In this document: in pieces, positions 23,744 through 33,300 of the stretch
Position numbering within the stretch: position 1 is the first letter of the stretch
Layout of the letters: every line of letters begins with the position of its first letter
Assembly (NCBI GenBank): GCA_910585945.1
Contig: CAJUHZ010000006.1
Location: forward strand, 53,369-117,368
DNA length: 64,000 bases
Source: an uncultured Bilophila sp.
GTDB lineage: Bacteria > Desulfobacterota > Desulfovibrionia > Desulfovibrionales > Desulfovibrionaceae
Direction: 5' to 3'
Program-made: the position numbers and the translations under genes
The notes under the pieces: generated by a model
The model's database searches: none
What the model saw: the letters and a program-made list of their open reading frames with translations, nothing else
Told to the model about the DNA's origin: nothing

Positions 23744-25714
23744 TCATGGCTTCGACGCTGTCCGGGCGGCGGCGCGTCCTTCTTGCGCCGGCGTTCCGTC
23801 ACGCAGGGCGGCGAGACGTGCCGCCAGCATCCTTGCCTTGCGCGCGCCGATCCCGGGAACGGCGGCAAGATTTTCCGGGGTGGCGGCGATCATGGCTTCA
23901 AGGCTTGGAAAATGCGCCCACAGCAGCCGCTCGGTGGCTGGTCCCACGCCGGGAATCCGGCGCAGTTCCCCGGCCAGGGCCGCCTGGGCACGGGCGCGGC
24001 GGTGCCTGCCAATAGCGTGACGGTGGGCTGTATCCCGCACATGCTGGAGAAACAGCAGCTCGGCCGAACCTTCCCGCAGGGGGAGCGGGTTGCTCCGTCC
24101 CGGCAGAAAGATCCGATCCCGCGTGTTGCCGGCGCGTCGATCCGCGCGTCCGGCGTCGTCCCTTGCCTTGGCGATGCCCGCAAGGAGGAAGGGATCCGGC
24201 CGGGCGGGCGCGCCTTCGGCATCCAGCCATTCGCGCAGGGCGCGGTGCGCGGCGGCGACCTGCCCCCTGCCGCCATCCACAAGCACAAGATCCGCCCAGG
24301 GCGGACCCGCCTCCAGCCGGCGGCGCATCCACGCGGCCAGGGCCGCATAGTCGTCGCCCGGGGCGGGCGCAGCGTCTTCGGGGCGCAGAGCGTACACGCG
24401 GTAGGCGTTTTTCAGCGGCTCCCCGTCTTCAAAAACCACCATCCCGATGCGGGTTGCTTCCCCGCCGGTGTGCGAGACATCCACGCATTCCACCCGGCGG
24501 ATGGGCGTCTTGTGGCGGAAGACGGCCGCCAGCCGTTCGGCCACGGGCGGCTCCTGCCGGCTCAGGGCCGCCTCTCGCGCGTTGGAAGCCGCCATGTCCA
24601 CCAGCCGCGCTTCGGCCGCATTGCGCGGCACGGCGATGCGCACCGGTCCGCCCCGAGCGTCGGCAAGGGCCGCTTCCAGCGCGTGCAGCGCCTCGGCGTC
24701 GGGCGGCGCGGGGGCGTCTTCGTCCGCTCCCTCTTCCTCGTTCGATGTGGGCAGCCACGGCACGACCACACGCGGCGGCACGGTTCCCAGGGGGCCGTAG
24801 TATTGCGGCAGAAAGGTTCGGAGGCACTCCTCGGCGTCGGCCAGTTCAAGACCGGGCCAGAAGAAGGTGCGGCCATCCATGAGGCGTCCTTCCCGCACGC
24901 AGAGCAGGCCGATGCCAAGGCCGCCCCGCGCCGGCGTCACCCCGCAGACGTCCATGTCGCCCCCCTCGGGCAGGACGACGCTTTGTTTTTCCACGGTTTG
25001 TTCCACCGCCCGGAGTTGATCCCGGAGCACGGCGGCGCGCTCGAAGTCGAGCTGATCGGAAGCCTCCAGCATGGCCCGGCGCAACTGTTCGAGCAGCTCG
25101 CGCGAACGCCCCGAAAGCAGGAGTTCCACGCGCTGGATCAGCGCCTGGTAGGTCGCTTGGGGCACGTCCTCCGTGCATGGCGCGAGGCACTGGCCGATGT
25201 GGTGGTACAGGCAGGGGCGGATCCGGTTTTTGAACGCCCTGTCGGTGCAGCGGCGCAAGGGGAAGGCGCGATGGATGGATCGCCAGGTTTCCCGCGCGGC
25301 AAGGCCGGAGGTGAAGGGGCCGAAATAGAGCGCGTGATCGTGCGCGATTTTGCCGCTCTTGGCCAGGCGCACCACTTCAAGGCGCGGGTAGGGGACCTTG
25401 CGGGCGATGCGAAACAGCACATACTGTTTGTCGTCGCGCAGGACGATGTTGTAATGGGGCCGGTGTCGCTTGATCAGGCTGGCTTCAAGCAGCAGCGCCT
25501 CTTTTTCCGTGCCTGTGGAAAGGGTTTCCAGAGATTCGGCATGACCGAGCATGGCCACGGTTTTTGGCGAAAGCGCGGAGGCGTCGCGAAAGTAGGACAG
25601 GATGCGCTTGCGCAGATTGCGGGCCTTGCCCACATAAATGATCCTTCCCCCGGCGTCCTTGTACAGGTACACGCCGGGAGTGACCGGCAGGGATGCCGGA
25701 ACGGGGCGCTGCAT
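23744..25714 (-). CDS. uvrC: Excinuclease ABC subunit C
   Basis: UvrC makes the dual incisions in nucleotide excision repair after UvrAB loading. The 656-residue product has the N-terminal GIY-YIG nuclease (GVYLYKDAGGRIIYVGKA, about 10-90), a Cys-rich linker (CLYHHIGQCLAPC), a UVR motif (LDFERAAVLRDQLRAVE), the RNase H-like C-terminal nuclease (VECVDVSHTGGEATRIG) and two helix-hairpin-helix motifs (RIPGVGPATERLL, AAVPGIGARKA). The ATG at 25714 is chosen for its AGGAG site and the family N-terminus. It begins 20 nt after cooF and is probably read through from the hydrogenase operon. Confidence 0.96.
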   Translation of the reverse strand: MQRPVPASLPVTPGVYLYKDAGGRIIYVGKARNLRKRILSYFRDASALSPKTVAMLGHAESLETLSTGTEKEALLLEASLIKRHRPHYNIVLRDDKQYVLFRIARKVPYPRLEVVRLAKSGKIAHDHALYFGPFTSGLAARETWRSIHRAFPLRRCTDRAFKNRIRPCLYHHIGQCLAPCTEDVPQATYQALIQRVELLLSGRSRELLEQLRRAMLEASDQLDFERAAVLRDQLRAVEQTVEKQSVVLPEGGDMDVCGVTPARGGLGIGLLCVREGRLMDGRTFFWPGLELADAEECLRTFLPQYYGPLGTVPPRVVVPWLPTSNEEEGADEDAPAPPDAEALHALEAALADARGGPVRIAVPRNAAEARLVDMAASNAREAALSRQEPPVAERLAAVFRHKTPIRRVECVDVSHTGGEATRIGMVVFEDGEPLKNAYRVYALRPEDAAPAPGDDYAALAAWMRRRLEAGPPWADLVLVDGGRGQVAAAHRALREWLDAEGAPARPDPFLLAGIAKARDDAGRADRRAGNTRDRIFLPGRSNPLPLREGSAELLFLQHVRDTAHRHAIGRHRRARAQAALAGELRRIPGVGPATERLLWAHFPSLEAMIAATPENLAAVPGIGARKARMLAARLAALRDGTPAQEGRAAARTASKP

Positions 25715-25734
25715 GGGATGAATCTCCTGACGGA

Positions 25735-26244
25735 TCAGTAACCATGCGCCTGCTTTTCGACAAGGCTGCGGGCCTTGGCCGGGCAGGCCTCGACGCAGGC
25801 GGGCACGGATTTTCCTTCCTTCTTGCGCCATTCCACGCACAGGTCACAGCGCACGGCGACGTTCTTGCGGATGTGCTGGGCCATGGTTTCGCCCGAGGCG
25901 TCGGGCATCCCGATGGACCCCAGGGAAATCGCGCCGTACGGGCAGGCCATGATGCACAGCTTGCAGCCGGAGCAGAATTGCACGCGCGACACGACGACGC
26001 CGTTTTCCTGACGCAAGGCCCCGGTGGGGCAGATGCGCGTGCAGGGCGCGTCGTCGCACTGATGGCAGGAAACGGCGTCCTTGATCGAACCGCTCTTGAC
26101 CACATGGACGCGGGCGACCAGTTCATCGCGTTTCTTCATGGCCTCCTTGAACGTCAGGCCGTTGTGCGCGGCGATGCAGGCGATTTCGCACCTGTGGCAG
26201 GCGCGGCATTTTTCCGGAAACGATTCGATCATGAAACGGCTCAT
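25735..26244 (-). CDS. cooF: Ferredoxin-like electron carrier CooF
   Basis: CooF-type proteins carry electrons between a donor (CO dehydrogenase in Rhodospirillum rubrum) and the membrane hydrogenase. The 169-residue product has four [4Fe-4S] motifs: CRACHRCEIAC, CHQCDDAPCTRICP, CSGCKLCIMACP and CDLC...CVEACP. The ATG at 26244 (MSRFMIES) has GGAAGG upstream and follows the hypA stop by 1 nt. It is the last gene of the Coo operon. No cooS/cooC is in the window, so its donor here is not shown. Confidence 0.88.
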   Translation of the reverse strand: MSRFMIESFPEKCRACHRCEIACIAAHNGLTFKEAMKKRDELVARVHVVKSGSIKDAVSCHQCDDAPCTRICPTGALRQENGVVVSRVQFCSGCKLCIMACPYGAISLGSIGMPDASGETMAQHIRKNVAVRCDLCVEWRKKEGKSVPACVEACPAKARSLVEKQAHGY

Positions 26245-26245
26245 A

Positions 26246-26602
26246 TCACCTTCCTTCCGATCCGGCGGCTTCAAGTCCGGTGAGCGTGCATTCCCGGCCG
26301 CCTGTCACGTCGAGGGCCGCGCCGCCGCAGTCCGGGCAGACGTCGCGCGGCCGGAACAGCGGGAACGCGCGTCCGCATGCGCGGCAGACGGCCGCGGCCG
26401 GGACAGGATCCGTCACAAGCTTCGCGCCTTCCGCCAGGGTGCCTTCGGCCAGCAGTTCAAAACAGGCTGCGAGGGCGCGCGCTTCCACCGCGGCGAGCAC
26501 GCCCACCCCGAGGCGCACGGTCACGATGCGTTCCGCCCGGTGGCGGCGGGCTTCCTCCTGCACAAGGAGCAGGAGCGCGGCGCACAGGCTCGCCTCGTGC
26601 AT
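26246..26602 (-). CDS. hypA: Hydrogenase nickel-insertion accessory protein HypA
   Basis: HypA delivers nickel to [NiFe]-hydrogenase with HypB. The 118-residue product begins MHEASLC (the Met-His-Glu nickel site) and has the zinc site CRACG...CPDCGG. It overlaps the cooH stop (TGATG). A hypA within the coo operon is the arrangement known from Desulfovibrio vulgaris. Confidence 0.93.
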   Translation of the reverse strand: MHEASLCAALLLLVQEEARRHRAERIVTVRLGVGVLAAVEARALAACFELLAEGTLAEGAKLVTDPVPAAAVCRACGRAFPLFRPRDVCPDCGGAALDVTGGRECTLTGLEAAGSEGR

Positions 26603-27699
26603 CAGCGTTCCGTGCAACTGACACAGGGGTCGATGCTGTTCACGATGATCGGCACGTCGGCCAACTGGCAACCGCGCATCATCACCTTCAGGGCTTCCCA
26701 GTTCATGTAGGAGGGCACGCGCCACTTGAGGCGCTCGGGCGTGTCCGTGCCGTTGGTGCGGATGAAGTACACAAGCTCCCCGCGCGGCGCTTCCGTGCGG
26801 GCCACGGCCTCGCCGTGGGGTATGCTTTCCAGATGCGCGGCAAGTTCGCCTTCCGGCGCGTTGTCCAGGCACTGCCGGAGGATGCCGATGGACTCCAGAA
26901 CCTCCCGTATCCGCACCAGCGCGCGCGAAAGCACGTCCCCGTGCGGATCGGTGATCACCTCAAACGCCAGATCCGGATACCCCAGATACGGCACGTCACG
27001 CCGGACGTCCACACGCAGGCCGGAGCCGCGCGCCACCGGGCCGACAACTCCGAGCGCGACAGCCTCGTCCGCCGGGAGCACGCCGACGCCCCGCGCGCGT
27101 TTGGACACGACGGGATCCCGCAGGAAAATCCGTTCGATGCCGCGCGCCGCCTCTTCCACCACGTTCAGCCGCGCGCGCATGAAGTTCGCCAGATCGTCGG
27201 TGATATCGCATTTCACCCCGCCGATGCAGTTGACGGAAAGGTTCATGCGGTTGCCGTACAGGGTTTCCTTGACGTCCTGCATGTTCTCGCGCACTTCCAT
27301 GATGTGCAGGAAGAGCGATCGGAAACCGATGTTATGGGCGAAAATGGCGATGTTGAACAGATGCGAGGCCACCCGCTTTGTTTCTTCGGCCAGGATGCGC
27401 AGGCAGCGGGCGCGCGGGGGCGGCGTGATGCCGAGCAGGTTTTCCACAGCCATGCAGTAGGTGAGGGAATGGCTGTTGGAGCACAGGGAGCAGACGCGCT
27501 CGGTCAGCGTGGTGTTGCGGAACAGATTGCGTTGCGTCGCCATGCCTTCCATGCCCCGGTGCACATGGCCCGAGGTGATCTCCACGGAACGGACGGTTTC
27601 CCCCTCCAGATCCAGATGGAAGTAGACCGGCTCTTCCAGGGCGACGTGCACCGGCCCGATGGGCAGGCTGTAGGTTTCCATTTCGGTGCGGGTGTCCAT
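26602..27699 (-). CDS. cooH: Group 4 [NiFe]-hydrogenase large subunit CooH
   Basis: CooH is the catalytic subunit of the energy-converting hydrogenase, on the cytoplasmic side of the membrane. The 365-residue product has the nickel ligand motifs RVCSLCSNSH (near residue 68) and DPCVSC at the extreme C-terminus. It ends three residues after the last cysteine (TER), so there is no tail for a maturation protease; this is known of CooH and differs from most large subunits. The ATG at 27699 overlaps the cooU stop (TGATG); upstream in-frame extension belongs to cooU. Confidence 0.95.
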   Translation of the reverse strand: MDTRTEMETYSLPIGPVHVALEEPVYFHLDLEGETVRSVEITSGHVHRGMEGMATQRNLFRNTTLTERVCSLCSNSHSLTYCMAVENLLGITPPPRARCLRILAEETKRVASHLFNIAIFAHNIGFRSLFLHIMEVRENMQDVKETLYGNRMNLSVNCIGGVKCDITDDLANFMRARLNVVEEAARGIERIFLRDPVVSKRARGVGVLPADEAVALGVVGPVARGSGLRVDVRRDVPYLGYPDLAFEVITDPHGDVLSRALVRIREVLESIGILRQCLDNAPEGELAAHLESIPHGEAVARTEAPRGELVYFIRTNGTDTPERLKWRVPSYMNWEALKVMMRGCQLADVPIIVNSIDPCVSCTER

Positions 27700-28334
27700 C
27701 AGGCGTCGCCTTCCTTTGTTTCGCTCCCGGATTCGCTTCCGGCTCCATCGTGCGGCGATCCGTGCTCCGTCGTGTCCTCGGGGCGATCTTCCTGGTTGGC
27801 CAGCATGACGCGCTCCCACAGATCCCGCGTGCAGGCTCCGTTCATCATGACGGTCAGCGGCACGATCTGCCGGAGCACGCCCGCCTCAAGCGAGGGATCA
27901 AGAAAAAGCCGGTTGGGGTTCGGGTTGTCCCGCACCCGCAGGCCGTACAGTTCGGCGCATTCGCGTTCGTGCCAGTCCGCATTGCGGAACCAGGGGGTGA
28001 TTGTGGGCACGCCGTCCGCTTCGTCGTGCTCAAGCGACACGATCGCCGTCACTGTGGCGCCGCTGACGTCAAAGTGGTATTCCAGATACAGCGCGGGGGC
28101 TTCCGCATAGGTGGATCGCGTCAGCGCGGTGATCATGCACAGGCGCGCGCCGTGTTCCGCCAGCAGGGCGGCGGCAGCGGGAAGATCGCCGGGGCTGTTC
28201 AGTTCCGCCCAGTAAAACGTGTTGCCCCAGGCGTCGCGGCTTTCGCGCTCGGTGGAACTCAGACCCCACAGGCCGTCTTTCAGCCGCGCGTCCAGATGCG
28301 CATTGGATCGGGCGTTCGGGCGTGCTTCCGTCAT
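27699..28334 (-). CDS. cooU: Hydrogenase subunit CooU (NuoC-like)
   Basis: The 211-residue product is related to the 30-kDa subunit of complex I (NuoC/EchD): YLEYHFDVSGATVTAIV followed by the signature WHERECAELYGLRVRDNPNPNRLFLDP. It supports the large-small subunit junction. The N-terminal 35 and C-terminal 25 residues are hydrophilic and variable. It overlaps cooX by the ATGA type. Confidence 0.9.
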   Translation of the reverse strand: MTEARPNARSNAHLDARLKDGLWGLSSTERESRDAWGNTFYWAELNSPGDLPAAAALLAEHGARLCMITALTRSTYAEAPALYLEYHFDVSGATVTAIVSLEHDEADGVPTITPWFRNADWHERECAELYGLRVRDNPNPNRLFLDPSLEAGVLRQIVPLTVMMNGACTRDLWERVMLANQEDRPEDTTEHGSPHDGAGSESGSETKEGDA

Positions 28335-28966
28335 TGCGGGTTCTCCTCGTGTCGCGGCAGCAGGCAGGCCAGGCCCTTCCTGGCCTGCTGCTGCGGGAAG
28401 TCGATGGGGCAGGCCTGCTCCTTCGCGGCCAGCCGCTCGATAAAATCGATATGGCAGGCGCGTTCTTCCGCCACGGCCACGTCAATGCGCCGGCACTCCG
28501 GGCAGAGGCGGGAGACGCGCTCCACGCTCACTTCCGGATGATCGGCATAGATTTTCTTCAGCACCGCCCCGGGCAGAAAGCGCATGTGCGCCCCGCAGTT
28601 CTCGCACTTCTGGTAATGCACGCTGGCCCGTTCGATGAAGGCGTATTTGCGTTCGGCGCGGTGGGCCGTATGCCAGTCGTTGACGAGCGAAATCGCCTTT
28701 GTCGGGCAATAGTGGCGGCATTGGCCGCACAGGCAGCAGGCGTTGCGCCAGACGGTTATGTCGAAGCCGCCGCCGTCCCTGTGCGGGCTGAGGCGTATGG
28801 CGTCCGCCACGCAGACATGGACGCATGTGCCGCAGCCCACGCAAAGCCCGGGATCGATGACCACCTTCCCCCGGAAACGCTCCGGCGCTTCCGCTTCTCC
28901 GAAGGGAAAGGGTTCCGTGACCGGCCCCTTGCGCAGATTGTTCCAGAGGACTTTCAGAAACTCCAT
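28331..28966 (-). CDS. cooX: Hydrogenase polyferredoxin subunit CooX
   Basis: The 211-residue protein carries two [4Fe-4S] motifs (CVGCGTCVHVC and CCLCGQCRHYCP, residues about 42-90), as in NuoI/EchF subunits, linking CooF to the small subunit. A C-terminal extension has two further Cys pairs (CENCGAH and CPECRR) and lone cysteines, perhaps a zinc or extra metal site. The stop-start junction with cooL is 1 nt. Confidence 0.9.
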   Translation of the reverse strand: MEFLKVLWNNLRKGPVTEPFPFGEAEAPERFRGKVVIDPGLCVGCGTCVHVCVADAIRLSPHRDGGGFDITVWRNACCLCGQCRHYCPTKAISLVNDWHTAHRAERKYAFIERASVHYQKCENCGAHMRFLPGAVLKKIYADHPEVSVERVSRLCPECRRIDVAVAEERACHIDFIERLAAKEQACPIDFPQQQARKGLACLLPRHEENPQ

Positions 28967-28967
28967 G

Positions 28968-29411
28968 TCACGCCTCTTGTTGTATGATCCGCTCCCGCCA
29001 GATGGTCACGGCTTCCAGCACGCCCTCCATGATGGATTGCGGGCGGGGCGGGCAGCCCGGCACGTTGACGTCGATGGGAATGTAGCGGTCAAGCGGACCC
29101 TGAATGGAATATCCCTCGCGGAAGACGCCGCCGGAGATGGGGCAGATGCCCACGGCCACGGTCACTTTCGGATCGGGGATTTCATTCCATACCCGCAGAA
29201 CCCTGTCCCTGACCCTGGCGGTGAGCGGTCCGGTGACGAGCACGATATCCGCATGGCGCGGACTGCCGCAGTACTTGCAGCCCAGTCGTTCCACGTCGTA
29301 GCGCGCGATGCACGCTGTCGTGGCAAGCTCCACGTCGCAGCCGTTGCACGATCCGGCATTGATGCGGAACAGCCACGGCGAACGGGGGGACAGGCGTTTC
29401 ACGAGGTTCAT
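28968..29411 (-). CDS. cooL: Hydrogenase small subunit CooL (NuoB-like)
   Basis: CooL binds the single proximal [4Fe-4S] cluster next to the NiFe site. The 147-residue protein shows the NuoB/EchC ligand pattern: GSCNGCDVE, a later GICP and VPGCPPRPQSI; the CKYC pair (residues 45-48) is additional. Size fits the short small subunits of group 4 hydrogenases. Confidence 0.93.
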   Translation of the reverse strand: MNLVKRLSPRSPWLFRINAGSCNGCDVELATTACIARYDVERLGCKYCGSPRHADIVLVTGPLTARVRDRVLRVWNEIPDPKVTVAVGICPISGGVFREGYSIQGPLDRYIPIDVNVPGCPPRPQSIMEGVLEAVTIWRERIIQQEA

Positions 29412-29426
29412 CGCATATTCCTTTGC

Positions 29427-30392
29427 TTACCATCCGCACCAGACCAGAACAAGGCTGAGCAGCGCCAGCGCGGCGGGGTACTTCAAGAAGAAGGTCATGG
29501 CCTGTTCGATGCGCACGCGCCCCGTGGCGGCCTTGACCAGCGTCATGGGCACGGCGACGAAGAGGACGCATTTGAACATGAACCAGATCAGATTGACGAT
29601 TTCGCCGCCGGGCAGCGTGCCGGGGAAAAAGAGCGCCACCCCAAGCCCCGAGGTGACGGTCAGCTTGACCGCCGCCGTCAGGTGGAAAAGCGCCAGGGGC
29701 GCGCCCGAATACTCCAGCAGCGGACCTTCCAGAATCTCCGTTTCGGCTTCGGCCTGATCAAAGGGCGGCATGCCGTTCGTGCCGGGCAGAAACGCCAGCC
29801 AGGCGAGCAGAGCCGGCAGCATGGTCAGGGTGAAGCCGAAAGATCCGTGTTCGTGCTGGTAGGCCACGATGCGGCTCAGGGAAAATTCCGCGCCGCCCCC
29901 GTCGGCCGATCCCACCTTCATGGCCACGGTCAGCATGATCATGAGCAGGGGGATTTCATAGGCGAGCATGAGCAGCATCTCGCGGGAAAAGCCGATGCTC
30001 CCGTAGGGCGAACCCGAGGCCGATCCCGCCAGCATCACGCACATGGCGGGGATGGGGAAAAGATAGAACAGCACCAGCATGTCACCCATGTGCGGCAGAC
30101 CTTCCGTCATGCCCGGCACGGGAAGGAGCGCCGCGCACATCAGGATGCCCGCCAGCGCGGCCACGGGCGCGGCCAGAAACGCCGTGCGGCTGGCCGAGGC
30201 GGGGATGATCACATCCTTGGCGCAGAGTTTCACCACATCGAACGCGGGCTGCATGAGCGGCGGCCCGATGCGGCGCTGGAGCCGCGCCTCCAGCTTGCGG
30301 TCAAGCCCCTTGAGCAACAGGCCGAACGCCAGGGCGAACGCGCCGCCGGGAAAAACAACCAGGTGAACAAGGCCGAGAAAAACATCTAGCAT
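29427..30392 (-). CDS. cooK: Hydrogenase membrane subunit CooK (NuoH-like)
   Basis: The 321-residue integral membrane protein (about eight helices) matches NuoH/EchB: the loop RIGPPLMQPAFDVVKLCAKD near the N-terminus and GTNGMPPFDQAEAETEILEGPLLEYSG mid-protein are family hallmarks that form part of the quinone-like/ion channel. The ATG at 30392 overlaps the end of cooM by 7 nt. Confidence 0.94.
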   Translation of the reverse strand: MLDVFLGLVHLVVFPGGAFALAFGLLLKGLDRKLEARLQRRIGPPLMQPAFDVVKLCAKDVIIPASASRTAFLAAPVAALAGILMCAALLPVPGMTEGLPHMGDMLVLFYLFPIPAMCVMLAGSASGSPYGSIGFSREMLLMLAYEIPLLMIMLTVAMKVGSADGGGAEFSLSRIVAYQHEHGSFGFTLTMLPALLAWLAFLPGTNGMPPFDQAEAETEILEGPLLEYSGAPLALFHLTAAVKLTVTSGLGVALFFPGTLPGGEIVNLIWFMFKCVLFVAVPMTLVKAATGRVRIEQAMTFFLKYPAALALLSLVLVWCGW

Positions 30393-33300
30393 GACGGCCC
30401 CTCCTCTCTGCCGGCGGTCTGATCCGCGCGGCGGCGCGTCCCGTTGCCCCGCGTCCATTCACGCAGGCCGCGCGCCAGTTCGCGCAATACGCAGTCCCGG
30501 CCTTGCGGGCGGTTGGCGGTAAGCGTTCGCACCAGGACGCCGTATACCGAATCCGGCGGCATGGGCGTCGCGACGGCGGCATCGTGCCCGCAGGCGTGCG
30601 GCGGGGCCGTCCGCACCCGCACGCCGGCAAGCGCCCGGCGCAGAGCGAGCCAGACCCCGCCAAAAGCCACGAGCATGAGCAGCGTCGCCAGGGGCGCGTT
30701 CCATGCGCCCGCGCCGGCGCTTATTCCGGACCAGCCCACGGCCAGATGCGGCAGGCCGTATTCCTCCAGACCCGACACGATGGGCCTGAGAAAGATCCCC
30801 GGGAAGACGCCGGAAAGCAGCACGAGAAAGACCAGAACCAGCATGGGCGCGAGCATGACGGCGGGGGCTTCCCGCACGTCCAGGTCCCCCGCGGGCTGAC
30901 CAAGGAACACGATATGGAGGAAACGGGCCATGTAAGCCAGCGTGATCACGCTCCCAATCAGGGAGATCAGCGCGAGCAGCGGTTGCCCCTCCTGCATGAG
31001 CGCCTGATAGATGATCCATTTTGAGGTGAAGCCGCTGGCGGGCGGAACCCCGATGACGGCCAGCGCCCCGACGAAAAAGCAGAACATGGTCAGCGGCATC
31101 TTGCGCCCGATGCCGCCAAGATCATGGATCGAATCCCTGTGCGTGCGGAACATCACCGCGCCGACCATGAGGAACAGCAGATCCTTGAAGAAAACATGGT
31201 TGGCAAGGTGCAGCAGGCCGCCGGCCATGCCGAGCGCGCTTCCCGTCGCCACGCCAAGAACCATATAGCCGATCTGGCTCACCGTGGACCAGATGAACAC
31301 CAGCTTGAGCCGTACCTGAAGCATGGCCTGCACCGCGCTGTACAGCAGGGTGAACGCTCCGATCCAGGCCGCCGCGCGCATGATCGCTTCCTGATGGAAC
31401 GGATCGGCCTCGCCGGGCAGAATGAGCGACGCGCCGCCGAAAACAAGGAAGAGCTTGACCAGCCCGAACACCGCGATTTTCAGCAGCACGGAGGAAATGT
31501 AGCCGGAAACCGGCGTTGGGGCGAGATCCGGGTGCATCTGCCAGTCGATGCGCAGGGCGAGCTGGGCCGCTTTCATGAGAAAGCCGAAGGCAAGCAGGGC
31601 AAAGGCGGCCGTGCCGATCTCCGTCGGAAGCGCGGCGAGCATGGGGCGCACAAGCTCGAACCGCGATGTCCCCGTGCAGCCCGCAATGATCCCGATCCCG
31701 AGGAAAAGACAGCCTGCCCCGGCCACGTTGAACATGAAGTACTTGAACCCTTCGCGCAGGGCTTCCGGGCTTCCCTCATGGGCGATCACGAAATACAGCG
31801 TCCAGGAACTCATGATTTCCCAGAACATGAAAAAGCCGAAGAGATCCGTGCTGGCGGCCGCGCCGGCAAGTCCGCCGCACATGAGCAGAAAGAAGGCGTG
31901 GAAGCGCCACTGATCGCGGCTGTGTTCCATGTAGCCCACGGCGTAGACCATGTTCAGCGCGCCGAGGCCCGGCACAAGCAGGGTCATCCAGAACGAGAGA
32001 GTATCCAGTTGGCGGCCGAAGAGGATCACAAGCAGGGCGCTTGCGGCCAGCACGCCGGCTGCGATCCGGCCGGCGCGGCGCGGATCGTTGCGGAAGATGA
32101 CAGGCAGGATCGCGCCGATCATGGGCAGGATCACATAACACGGCCAGGAGACGGCAAGTTCCGGCAGTTCCCCTGTTCCCCACTCGCCTGCCGGCGCTCC
32201 GGCCGCGGCCAGGGCGTCCGCCACCGGCGTCACCAGAGAAAGGCCGCTCTGCGGCGCGATGCCGAAGAGCACGCACAATCCGGCCAGCACGGCAAGGGGA
32301 GCGCGCATGGACAGCGGCGCTTCCGTCACGGGGGGCCGCCCTGCCGGTTCGGGATCAAGGAGCAGCGTGCGCAGAATGCGCATGTAGTACACGGCCCCGA
32401 CAAGGCTGGCGACAATCAGCGCGGCGGCGATCAGGGGCTGGCCCGCGTCCATGCAGGCCGCAATCATGAGGTACTTGCTGATGAAGCCGTTGAACGGCGG
32501 AAGCCCCATAATGGCGATGATGCCGATGCTCATGCAGACCGTCGTCCAGGGCATACGGCGGCCAAGGCCGGCCAGATCGGCCAGTTCGCGGCTTCCCGCC
32601 CGGAAAATGAGCGCGCCCGCGCCGAGAAAGAGGAGGTCCTTCATGACGGCGTGGTTGAGCGTATGGGCAAGGGCGCCGGTCAGCGACAGCCAGGTTCCGA
32701 TGCCGAGGACAGTGACGATTTCACCGACCTGCCCCATTGTGGAGTAGGCCAGCATCCGCTTGAGATCGGTCTGGCGCAGGGCGGCCAGCTCGCCAATGCA
32801 CATGGTGGACAGCCCGGTCAGCGTGACCAGCAGACCCGGCACGGTCAGCCCGCCGATCGTGCCAAGGGCGCGGAGTTCGGGCAGACCGACCAGCAGGGCG
32901 TAGGTCAGCACAATGCCGAAGACGCCCATTTTCGTCAGCACGCCGGAAAGCGGAGCGGAGACCGACGAGGGCGCGGCGGGGTGCGCGTCCGGCAGCCAGC
33001 CGTGCAGCGGCGCGAGGCCGGCCTTGGCCATGAAGCCCAGCAGGATAAAGACCAGGGCGAAACGCAGAACCTCCGCCGGGCGCGAACCCGCGCCGGCCAG
33101 GATATCGCCGTAGAAGGAGGCTTCCCCGCCGAGCATGAAGAGTCCTACAACCATGAGATAGGCCGCGCCGCCGCAGAGAGCCACATACTTGAGGGCCGCC
33201 TTGCGCGCCTGAGCCGTTCGTTCCCAGGCCACTAGGGCGAAGGAGGCCCAGGTCATGATCTCCCACAGGTTGGTGAAGGTTCCAATGTTGGTTGTGGTCA

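Noticed and set aside
31124..33235. 703-codon plus-strand frame opposite cooM
   Set aside because: Charged His/Gln/Arg-rich shadow of the CooM membrane helices; no start signals.
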